This document shows, piece after piece, positions 50,797-62,043 of a DNA stretch of 64,000 nt. The notes under the pieces were generated by a model that was given only the letters and a program-made list of their open reading frames with translations, was not told the DNA's origin and did not search any database. Positions within the stretch are counted from its first letter, which is position 1. Every line of letters starts with the position of its first letter. The DNA is from Crossaster papposus. Its lineage: Eukaryota > Echinodermata > Asteroidea > Velatida > Solasteridae. Location of the stretch: NCBI GenBank assembly GCA_037893245.1, contig JBAIAA010000599.1:992001-1056000 (forward strand). The letters are read 5' to 3'. The translations under genes were made by a program, and so were the position numbers.

Positions 50797-53700
50797 GAGA
50801 GCAGTCACTGTGCTGAGCAAAATAGTGAGTGTTCCCGTCACAGTGTGACTGAAAGCAGTCACTGTGCTGAACAGAATAGTGAGTTTTCCCATCATAGTCT
50901 GACTGAGAGCTGTCAATGTGCTTAGCAGAATAGTAAGTGTTCACATCACCGTGTGACTGAGAGCAGTCACTGTGCTGAGCAGAATAGTGAGTGTTCCCAC
51001 CACAGTGTGACTGAGAGCAGTCACTGTGCTGAGCAGAATAGTAAGTGTTCCCATCACAGTGTGACTGTGAGAGCATTCACTGTGCTGAGCAGAATAGTGA
51101 GTGTTCCCACCACAGTGTGACTGAGAGCTCTCATTGTGCTGAGCAGAATAGTGAGTGTTCCCATCACAGTGTGACTGCGAGGGCATTCACTGTGCAGAGC
51201 AGAATAGTGAGTGTTTCCATCACAGTGTGACTGAGAGCTGTCATTGTGCTGAACAGAATGGGGAGTGTTCCCACCACAGTGTGACTGAGAACAGTCACTG
51301 TGCTGAGCAGAATCGTGAGTGTTCCCGTCACAGTGTGACTGAGCGCTCTCAGTGTGCTGAGCAGAATAGTGAGTGTTCCCATCATAGTGTGACTGCGAGG
51401 GCATTCACTGTGCAGAGCAGAAGAGTGAGTGTTCCCATCACAGTGTGACTGAGAGCAGTCACTGTGCTGAACAGAATAGTGAGTGTTCCCATCACAGTGT
51501 GACTGGGAGCTGTCAATGTGCTGAGCAGAATAGTAAGTGTTCACACCACAGTGTGACTGAGAGCTGTCAATGTGTTGAGTAGAATAGTGAGTGTTCCCAT
51601 CACAGTACGACTGAGAGCTGTCAATGTGCAGAGCAGAATAGTGAGTGTTCACATCACAGTGTGACTGAGAGAGCAATCACTGTGCAGGGCAGAATAGTGA
51701 GTGTTCCCATCGCAGTGTTACAGAGAGCAGTCACTGTGCTGAGCAGAATAGTGAGTGTTCCCATCACAGTGTTACAGAGAGCAGTCACTGTGCTGAGCAG
51801 AATAGTGAGTGTTCCCATCACAGTGTGACTGTGAGAGCATTCACTGTGCTGAGCAGAAGAGTGAGTGTTCCCATCACAGTGTGACTGAGAGCAGTCACTG
51901 TGCTGGGCAAAATAGTGAGTGTTCCCATCACAGTGTGACTGAGAGCAGTCACTGTGCTGATCAGAATAGTAAGTGTTCACATCACAGTGTGACTGAGAGA
52001 GCAATCACTGTGCAGGGCAGAATAGTGAGTGTTCCCATCGCAGTGTTACAGAGAGCAGTCACTGTGCTGAGCAGAATAGTGAGTGTTCCCATCACAGTGT
52101 TACAGAGAGCAGTCACTCTGCTGAGCAGAATAGTGAGTGTTCCCATCACAGTGTGGCTGTGAGAGCATTCACTGTGCTGAGCAGAAGAGTGAGTGTTCCC
52201 ATCACAGTGTGACTGAGAGCAGTCACTGTGCTGAACAGAATAGTGAGTGTTCCCATCACAGTGTGACTGAGAGCAGTCACTGTGCTGATCAGAATAGTGA
52301 GTGTTCACATCACTATGTGACTGAGAGCAGTTACTGTGCTGAGCAGAATAGTGAGTGTTCCCATCACAGTGTGACTGAGAGCAGTCACTTGGCTGAGCAG
52401 AATAGTGAGTGTTTCCATTACAGTGTGACTGTGAGAGCAGTCACTGTGCTGAGCAGAATAGTGCATGTTCCCGCCACAGTGTGACTGAGAGCTGTCCAAG
52501 TGCTGAGCAGAATAGTGAGTGTTCACATCACAGTGCGACTGAGAGCAGTCATTGTGCTGTGCACAAGAGTGAGTGTTCCCATCGCAGTGTTACAGAAAGC
52601 AGTCACTGTGCTGAGCAGAATAGTGAGTGTTCCCATCACAGTGTTACAGAGAGCAGTCACTGTGCTGAGCAGAATAGTGAGTGTTCCCATCACAGTGTGA
52701 CTGTGAGAGCATTCACTGTGCTGAGCAGAAGAGTGAGTGTTCCCATCGCAGTGTTACAGAGAGCAGTCACTGTGCTGAGCAGAATAGTGAGTGTTCCCAT
52801 CACAGTGTTACAGAGAGCAGTCACTGTGCTGAGCAGAATAGTGAGTGTTCCCATCACAGTGTGGCTATGAGAGCATTCACTGTGCTGAGCAGAAGAGTGA
52901 GTGTTCCCATCACAGTGTGACTGAGAGCAGTCACTGTGCTGAACAGAATAGTGAGTGTTCCCATCACAGTGTGACTGAGAGCAGTCACTGTGCTGATCAG
53001 AATAGTGAGTGTTCACATCACTATGTGACTGAGAGCAGTTACTGTGCTGAGCAGAATAGTGAGTGTTCCCATCACAGTGTGACTGAGAGCAGTCACTTGG
53101 CTGAGCAGAATAGTGAGTGTTTCCATTACAGTGTGACTGTGAGAGCAGTCACTGTGCTGAGCAGAATAGTGCATGTTCCCGCCACAGTGTGACTGAGAGC
53201 TGTCCAAGTGCTGAGCAGAATAGTGAGTGTTCACATCACAGTGCGACTGAGAGCAGTCATTGTGCTGTGCACAAGAGTGAGTGTTCCCATCACAGTGTGA
53301 CTGCGAGAGCAATCACTGTGCAGGGCAGAATAGTGAGTGTTCCCATCACAGTGTTACAGAGAGCAGTCACTGTGCTGAGGAGAATAGTGAGTGTTTCCAT
53401 CACAGTGTGACTGTGAGAGCAGTCACTGTGCTGAACAGAATAGTGAGTGTTCCCATCACATTGTGACTGAGAGCAGTCACTGTGCTGATCAGAATAGTTA
53501 GTGTTCACATCACTATGTGACTGAGAGCAGTTACTGTGCTGAGCAGAATAGTGAGTGTTCCCATCACAGTGTGACTGAGAGCAGTCACTTGGCTGAGCAG
53601 AATAGTGAGTGTTTCCATTACAGTGTGACTGTGAGAGCAGTCACTGTGCTGAGCAGAATAGTGAATGTTCCCGCCACAGTGTGACTGAGAGCAGTCACTT

Positions 53701-55417
53701 CGCAAAGCAAAATAGTGAGTGTTCCATTCACAGTATGACTAAGAGCAGTCACTGTGCTGAGCAGAATAGTGAATGTTCCCTTCACAGTGTGACTGAGAGC
53801 TGTCATTGTGCTGAACAGAATAGTGAGTGTTCCCACCACAGTGTGACTGAGAGCAGTCACTGTGCTGAGCAGAATAGTAAGTGTTCCCATCACAGTGTGA
53901 CTGTGAGAGCATTCACTGTGCTGAGCAGAATCGTGAGTGTTCCCGTCACAATGTGACTGAGAGCTCTCATTGTGCTGAGCAGAATAGTGAGTGTTCCCAT
54001 CACAGTGTGACTGAGAGCAGTCACTGTGCTGAGCAAAATAGTGAGTGTTCCCTTCACAGTGTGACTGAGAGCAGTCACTGTGCTGAACAGAATAGTGAGT
54101 GTTCCCATCACAGTCTAACTGAGAGCTGTCAATGTGCTTAGCAGAATAGTAAGTGTTTACATCACCGTGTGACTGAGAGCAGTCACTGTGCTGAGCAGAA
54201 TAGTGAGTGTTCCCACCACAGTGTGACTGAGAGCAGTCACTGTGCTGAGCAGAATAGTAAGTGTTCCCATCACAGTGTGACTGTGAGAGCATTCACTGTG
54301 CTGAGCAGAATAGTGAGTGTTCCCACCACAGTGTGACTGAGAGCTCTCATTGTGCTGAGCAGAATAGTGAGTGTTCCCATCACAGTGTGACTGCGAGGGC
54401 ATTCACTGTGCAGAGCAGAATAGTGAGTGTTTCCATCACAGTGTGACTGAGAGCTGTCATTGTGCTGAACAAAATGGGGAGTGTTCCCACCACAGTGTGA
54501 CTGAGAACAGTCACTGTGCTGAGCAGAATCGTGAGTGTTCCCGTCACAGTGTGACTGAGCGCTCTCACTGTGCTGAGCAGAATAGTGAGTGTTCCCATCA
54601 TAGTGTGACTGCGAGGGCATTCACTGTGCAGAGCAGAAGAGTGAGTGTTCCCATCACAGTGTGACTGAGAGCAGTCACTATGCTGAACAGAATAGTGAGT
54701 GTTCCCATCACAGTGTGACTGAGAGCTGTCAATGTGCTGAGCAGAATAGTAAGTGTTCACACCACAGTGTGACTGAGAGCTGTCAATGTGTTGAGTAGAA
54801 TAGTGAGTGTTCTCATCACAGTACGACTGAGAGCTGTCAATGTGCAGAGCAGAATAGTGAGTGTTCACATCACAGTGTGACTGAGAGAGCAATCACTGTG
54901 CAGGGCAGAATAGTGAGTGTTCCCATTGCAGTGTTACAGAGAGCAGTCACTGTGCTGAGCAGAATAGTGAGTGTTCCCATCACAGTGTTACAGAGAGCAG
55001 TCACTGTGCTGAGCAGAATAGTGAGTGTTCCCATCACAGTGTGACTGTGAGAGCATTCACTGTGCTGAGCAGAAGATTGAGTGTTCCCATCACAGTGTGA
55101 CTGAGAGCAGTCACTGTGCTGGGCAAAATAGTGAGTGTTCCCATCACAGTGTGACTGAGAGCAGTCACTGTGCTGATCAGAATAGTAAGTGTTCACATCA
55201 CAGTGTGACTGAGAGAGCAATCACTGTGCAGGGCAGAATAGTGAGTGTTCCCATCGCAGTGTTACAGAGAGCAGTCACTGTGCTGAGCAGAATAGTGAGT
55301 GTTCCCATCACAGTGTTACAGAGAGCAGTCACTGTGCTGAGCAGAATAGTGAGTGTTCCCATCACAGTGTGGCTGTGAGAGCATTCACTGTGCTGAGCAG
55401 AAGAGTGAGTGTTCCCA
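50797..55417. repeat. 4.6-kb segment, second copy
   Basis: Copy of 45725-50345. The 450 bp between the copies (50346-50796) is a shortened version of the 49.2-50.1 kb monomers and includes two 56-bp monomers in direct succession near 50297-50410. Confidence 0.88.
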
Positions 55418-56206
55418 TCACAGTGTGACTGAGAGCAGTCACTGTGCTGAACAGAATAGTGAGTGTTCCCATCACAGTGTGACTGAGAGCAGTCACTGTG
55501 CTGATCAGAATAGTGAGTGTTCACATCACTATGTGACTGAGAGCAGTTACTGTGCTGAGCAGAATAGTGAGTGTTCCCATCACAGTGTGACTGAGAGCAG
55601 TCACTTGGCTGAGCAGAATAGTGAGTGTTTCCATTACAGTGTGACTGTGAGAGCAGTCACTGTACTGAGCAGAATAGTGCATGTTCCCGCCACAGTGTGA
55701 CTGAGAGCTGTCCAAGTGCTGAGCAGAATAGTGAGTGTTCACATCACAGTGCGACTGAGAGCAGTCATTGTGCTGTGCACAAGAGTGAGTGTTCCCATCA
55801 CAGTGTGACTGCGAGAGCAATCACTGTGCAGGGCAGAATAGTGAGTGTTCCCATCACAGTGTTACAGAGAGCAGTCACTGTGCTGAGGAGAATAGTGAGT
55901 GTTCCCATCACAGTGTGACTGTGAGAGCAGTCACTGTGCTGAACAGAATAGTGAGTGTTCCCATCACAGTGTGACTGAGAGCAGTCACTGTGCTGATCAG
56001 AATAGTTAGTGTTCACATCACTATGTGACTGAGAGCAGTTACTGTGCTGAGCAGAATAGTGAGTGTTCCCATCACAGTGTGACTGAGAGCAGTCACTTGG
56101 CTGAGCAGAATAGTGAGTGTTTCCATTACAGTGTGACTGTGAGAGCAGTCACTGTGCTGAGCAGAATAGTGAATGTTCCCGCCACAGTGTGACTGAGAGC
56201 AGTCAC
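53699..56206. repeat. 46-mer HOR, full unit (2,508 bp)
   Basis: Full-length unit between TTCG markers. It carries the CpG-decayed CCCATTGCAG near 54927 and GAAGATTGAG near 55073, both inherited from the 49.8-50.0 kb stretch. Confidence 0.9.
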
Positions 56207-57626
56207 TTCGCAAAGCAAAATAGTGAGTGTTCCATTCACAGTATGACTAAGAGCTGTCAATGTGCAGAGCAGAATAGTGAGTGTTCACATCACAGTGTGA
56301 CTGAGAGAGCAATCACTGTGCAGGGCAGAATAGTGAGTGTTCCCATTGCAGTGTTACAGAGAGCAGTCACTGTGCTGAGCAGAATAGTGAGTGTTCCCAT
56401 CACAGTGTTACAGAGAGCAGTCACTGTGCTGAGCAGAATAGTGAGTGTTCCCATCACAGTGTGACTGTGAGAGCATTCACTGTGCTGAGCAGAAGATTGA
56501 GTGTTCCCATCACAGTGTGACTGAGAGCAGTCACTGTGCTGGGCAAAATAGTGAGTGTTCCCATCACAGTGTGACTGAGAGCAGTCACTGTGCTGATCAG
56601 AATAGTAAGTGTTCACATCACAGTGTGACTGAGAGAGCAATCACTGTGCAGGGCAGAATAGTGAGTGTTCCCATCGCAGTGTTACAGAGAGCAGTCACTG
56701 TGCTGAGCAGAATAGTGAGTGTTCCCATCACAGTGTTACAGAGAGCAGTCACTGTGCTGAGCAGAATAGTGAGTGTTCCCATCACAGTGTGGCTGTGAGA
56801 GCATTCACTGTGCTGAGCAGAAGAGTGAGTGTTCCCATCACAGTGTGACTGAGAGCAGTCACTGTGCTGAACAGAATAGTGAGTGTTCCCATCACAGTGT
56901 GACTGAGAGCAGTCACTGTGCTGATCAGAATAGTGAGTGTTCACATCACTATGTGACTGAGAGCAGTTACTGTGCTGAGCAGAATAGTGAGTGTTCCCAT
57001 CACAGTGTGACTGAGAGCAGTCACTTGGCTGAGCAGAATAGTGAGTGTTTCCATTACAGTGTGACTGTGAGAGCAGTCACTGTACTGAGCAGAATAGTGC
57101 ATGTTCCCGCCACAGTGTGACTGAGAGCTGTCCAAGTGCTGAGCAGAATAGTGAGTGTTCACATCACAGTGCGACTGAGAGCAGTCATTGTGCTGTGCAC
57201 AAGAGTGAGTGTTCCCATCACAGTGTGACTGCGAGAGCAATCACTGTGCAGGGCAGAATAGTGAGTGTTCCCATCACAGTGTTACAGAGAGCAGTCACTG
57301 TGCTGAGGAGAATAGTGAGTGTTCCCATCACAGTGTGACTGTGAGAGCAGTCACTGTGCTGAACAGAATAGTGAGTGTTCCCATCACAGTGTGACTGAGA
57401 GCAGTCACTGTGCTGATCAGAATAGTTAGTGTTCACATCACTATGTGACTGAGAGCAGTTACTGTGCTGAGCAGAATAGTGAGTGTTCCCATCACAGTGT
57501 GACTGAGAGCAGTCACTTGGCTGAGCAGAATAGTGAGTGTTTCCATTACAGTGTGACTGTGAGAGCAGTCACTGTGCTGAGCAGAATAGTGAATGTTCCC
57601 GCCACAGTGTGACTGAGAGCAGTCAC
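56207..57626. repeat. 46-mer HOR, internally deleted unit (1,420 bp)
   Basis: At about 56250 the sequence jumps from ATGACTAAGAGC to TGTCAATGTGCAGAGC, omitting 1,088 bp (20 monomers) of the full unit. Equivalently, 54832-56251 is tandemly duplicated as 56252-57671. The lost length equals the 20-mer subunit spacing of the left domain. Confidence 0.85.
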
Positions 57627-60134
57627 TTCGCAAAGCAAAATAGTGAGTGTTCCATTCACAGTATGACTAAGAGCAGTCACTGTGCTGAACAGAATAGTGA
57701 ATGTTCCCTTCACAGTGTGACTGAGAGCTGTCATTGTGCTGAACAGAATAGTGAGTGTTCCCACCACAGTGTGACTGAGAGCAGTCACTGTGCTGAGCAG
57801 AATAGTAAGTGTTCCCATCACAGTGTGACTGTGAGAGCATTCACTGTGCTGAGCAGAATCGTGAGTGTTCCCGTCACAATGTGACTGAGAGCTCTCATTG
57901 TGCTGAGCAGAATAGTGAGTGTTCCCATCACAGTGTGACTGAGAGCAGTCACTGTGCTGAGCAAAATAGTGAGTGTTCCCGTCACAGTGTGACTGAAAGC
58001 AGTCACTGTGCTGAACAGAATAGTGAGTGTTCCCATCACAGTCTGACTGAGAGCTGTCAATGTGCTTAGCAGAATAGTAAGTGTTTACATCACCGTGTGA
58101 CTGAGAGCAGTCACTGTGCTGAGCAGAATAGTGAGTGTTCCCACCACAGTGTGACTGAGAGCAGTCACTGTGCTGAGCAGAATAGTAAGTGTTCCCATCA
58201 CAGTGTGACTGTGAGAGCATTCACTGTGCTGAGCAGAATAGTGAGTGTTCCCACCACAGTGTGACTGAGAGCTCTCATTGTGCTGAGCAGAATAGTGAGT
58301 GTTCCCATCACAGTGTGACTGCGAGGGCATTCACTGTGCAGAGCAGAATAGTGAGTGTTTCCATCACAGTGTGACTGAGAGCTGTCATTGTGCTGAACAG
58401 AATGGGGAGTGTTCCCACCACAGTGTGACTGAGAACAGTCACTGTGCTGAGCAGAATCGTGAGTGTTCCCGTCACAGTGTGACTGAGCGCTCTCACTGTG
58501 CTGAGCAGAATAGTGAGTGTTCCCATCATAGTGTGACTGCGAGGGCATTCACTGTGCAGAGCAGAAGAGTGAGTGTTCCCATCACAGTGTGACTGAGAGC
58601 AGTCACTGTGCTGAACAGAATAGTGAGTGTTCCCATCACAGTGTGACTGAGAGCTGTCAATGTGCTGAGCAGAATAGTAAGTGTTCACACCACAGTGTGA
58701 CTGAGAGCTGTCAATGTGTTGAGTAGAATAGTGAGTGTTCTCATCACAGTACGACTGAGAGCTGTCAATGTGCAGAGCAGAATAGTGAGTGTTCACATCA
58801 CAGTGTGACTGAGAGAGCAATCACTGTGCAGGGCAGAATAGTGAGTGTTCCCATCGCAGTGTTACAGAGAGCAGTCACTGTGCTGAGCAGAATAGTGAGT
58901 GTTCCCATCACAGTGTTACAGAGAGCAGTCACTGTGCTGAGCAGAATAGTGAGTGTTCCCATCACAGTGTGACTGTGAGAGCATTCACTGTGCTGAGCAG
59001 AAGAGTGAGTGTTCCCATCACAGTGTGACTGAGAGCAGTCACTGTGCTGGGCAAAATAGTGAGTGTTCCCATCACAGTGTGACTGAGAGCAGTCACTGTG
59101 CTGATCAGAATAGTAAGTGTTCACATCACAGTGTGACTGAGAGAGCAATCACTGTGCAGGGCAGAATAGTGAGTGTTCCCATCGCAGTGTTACAGAGAGC
59201 AGTCACTGTGCTGAGCAGAATAGTGAGTGTTCCCATCACAGTGTTACAGAGAGCAGTCACTGTGCTGAGCAGAATAGTGAGTGTTCCCATCACAGTGTGG
59301 CTGTGAGAGCATTCACTGTGCTGAGCAGAAGAGTGAGTGTTCCCATCACAGTGTGACTGAGAGCAGTCACTGTGCTGAACAGAATAGTGAGTGTTCCCAT
59401 CACAGTGTGACTGAGAGCAGTCACTGTGCTGATCAGAATAGTGAGTGTTCACATCACTATGTGACTGAGAGCAGTTACTGTGCTGAGCAGAATAGTGAGT
59501 GTTCCCATCACAGTGTGACTGAGAGCAGTCACTTGGCTGAGCAGAATAGTGAGTGTTTCCATTACAGTGTGACTGTGAGAGCAGTCACTGTGCTGAGCAG
59601 AATAGTGTATGTTCCCGCCACAGTGTGACTGAGAGCTGTCCAAGTGCTGAGCAGAATAGTGAGTGTTCACATCACAGTGCGACTGAGAGCAGTCATTGTG
59701 CTGTGCACAAGAGTGAGTGTTCCCATCACAGTGTGACTGCGAGAGCAATCACTGTGCAGGGCAGAATAGTGAGTGTTCCCATCACAGTGTTACAGAGAGC
59801 AGTCACTGTGCTGAGGAGAATAGTGAGTGTTCCCATCACAGTGTGACTGTGAGAGCAGTCACTGTGCTGAACAGAATAGTGAGTGTTCCCATCACAGTGT
59901 GACTGAGAGCAGTCACTGTGCTGATCAGAATAGTTAGTGTTCACATCACTATGTGACTGAGAGCAGTTACTGTGCTGAGCAGAATAGTGAGTGTTCCCAT
60001 CACAGTGTGACTGAGAGCAGTCACTTGGCTGAGCAGAATAGTGAGTGTTTCCATTACAGTGTGACTGTGAGAGCAGTCACTGTGCTGAGCAGAATAGTGA
60101 ATGTTCCCGCCACAGTGTGACTGAGAGCAGTCAC
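57627..60134. repeat. 46-mer HOR, reference full unit (2,508 bp)
   Basis: 56-bp insertions counted from 57559 are spaced 5-7-2-4-5-3-3-3-5-3-2-4 monomers, total 46, and the register returns at 60067. The unit 53699-56206 has the same length, with minor differences such as TACTGAGCAG near 55663. Confidence 0.93.
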
Positions 60135-60299
60135 TTCGCAAAGCAAAATAGTGAGTGTTCCATTCACAGTATGACTAAGAGCAGTCACTGTGCTGAGCAG
60201 AATAGTGAATGTTCCCTTCACAGTGTGACTGAGAGCTGTCATTGTGCTGAACAGAATAGTGAGTGTTCCCACCACAGTGTGACTGAGAGCAGTCACTGT

Positions 60300-62043
60300 G
60301 CTGAGCAGAATAGTAAGTGTTCCCATCACAGTGTGACTGTGAGAGCATTCACTGTGCTGAGCAGAATCGTGAGTGTTCCCGTCACAATGTGACTGAGAGC
60401 TCTCATTGTGCTGAGCAGAATAGTGAGTGTTCCCATCACAGTGTGACTGAGAGCAGTCACTGTGCTGAGCAAAATAGTGAGTGTTCCCGTCACAGTGTGA
60501 CTGAAAGCAGTCACTGTGCTGAACAGAATAGTGAGTGTTCCCATCACAGTCTGACTGAGAGCTGTCAATGTGCTTAGCAGAATAGTAAGTGTTTACATCA
60601 CCGTGTGACTGAGAGCAGTCACTGTGCTGAGCAGAATAGTGAGTGTTCCCACCACAGTGTGACTGAGAGCAGTCACTGTGCTGAGCAGAATAGTAAGTGT
60701 TCCCATCACAGTGTGACTGTGAGAGCATTCACTGTGCTGAGCAGAATAGTGAGTGTTCCCACCACAGTGTGACTGAGAGCTCTCATTGTGCTGAGCAGAA
60801 TAGTGAGTGTTCCCATCACAGTGTGACTGCGAGGGCATTCACTGTGCAGAGCAGAATAGTGAGTGTTTCCATCACAGTGTGACTGAGAGCTGTCATTGTG
60901 CTGAACAGAATGGGGAGTGTTCCCACCACAGTGTGACTGAGAACAGTCACTGTGCTGAGCAGAATCGTGAGTGTTCCCGTCACAGTGTGACTGAGCGCTC
61001 TCACTGTGCTGAGCAGAATAGTGAGTGTTCCCATCATAGTGTGACTGCGAGGGCATTCACTGTGCAGAGCAGAAGAGTGAGTGTTCCCATCACAGTGTGA
61101 CTGAGAGCAGTCACTGTGCTGAACAGAATAGTGAGTGTTCCCATCACAGTGTGACTGAGAGCTGTCAATGTGCTGAGCAGAATAGTAAGTGTTCCCATCA
61201 CAGTGTGACTGTGAGAGCATTCACTGTGCTGAGCAGAATCGTGAGTGTTCCCGTCACAATGTGACTGAGAGCTCTCATTGTGCTGAGCAGAATAGTGAGT
61301 GTTCCCATCACAGTGTGACTGAGAGCAGTCACTGTGCTGAGCAAAATAGTGAGTGTTCCCGTCACAGTGTGACTGAAAGCAGTCACTGTGCTGAACAGAA
61401 TAGTGAGTGTTCCCATCACAGTCTGACTGAGAGCTGTCAATGTGCTTAGCAGAATAGTAAGTGTTTACATCACCGTGTGACTGAGAGCAGTCACTGTGCT
61501 GAGCAGAATAGTGAGTGTTCCCACCACAGTGTGACTGAGAGCAGTCACTGTGCTGAGCAGAATAGTAAGTGTTCCCATCACAGTGTGACTGTGAGAGCAT
61601 TCACTGTGCTGAGCAGAATAGTGAGTGTTCCCACCACAGTGTGACTGAGAGCTCTCATTGTGCTGAGCAGAATAGTGAGTGTTCCCATCACAGTGTGACT
61701 GTGAGGGCATTCACTGTGCAGAGCAGAATAGTGAGTGTTTCCATCACAGTGTGACTGAGAGCTGTCATTGTGCTGAACAGAATGGGGAGTGTTCCCACCA
61801 CAGTGTGACTGAGAACAGTCACTGTGCTGAGCAGAATCGTGAGTGTTCCCGTCACAGTGTGACTGAGCGCTCTCACTGTGCTGAGCAGAATAGTGAGTGT
61901 TCCCATCATAGTGTGACTGCGAGGGCATTCACTGTGCAGAGCAGAAGAGTGAGTGTTCCCATCACAGTGTGACTGAGAGCAGTCACTGTGCTGAACAGAA
62001 TAGTGAGTGTTCCCATCACAGTGTGACTGAGAGCTGTCAATGT
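60300..62043. repeat. 872-bp (16-monomer) tandem duplication
   Basis: 60300-61171 is followed by its copy 61172-62043 (12 monomers of 54 bp, 4 of 56 bp). This lengthens the 60135-63514 unit from 2,508 to 3,380 bp. The junction lies near 61170, where AGCTGTCAATG is followed directly by the TTCCCATCAC-TGTGAGAGCATTC monomers. Confidence 0.88.
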
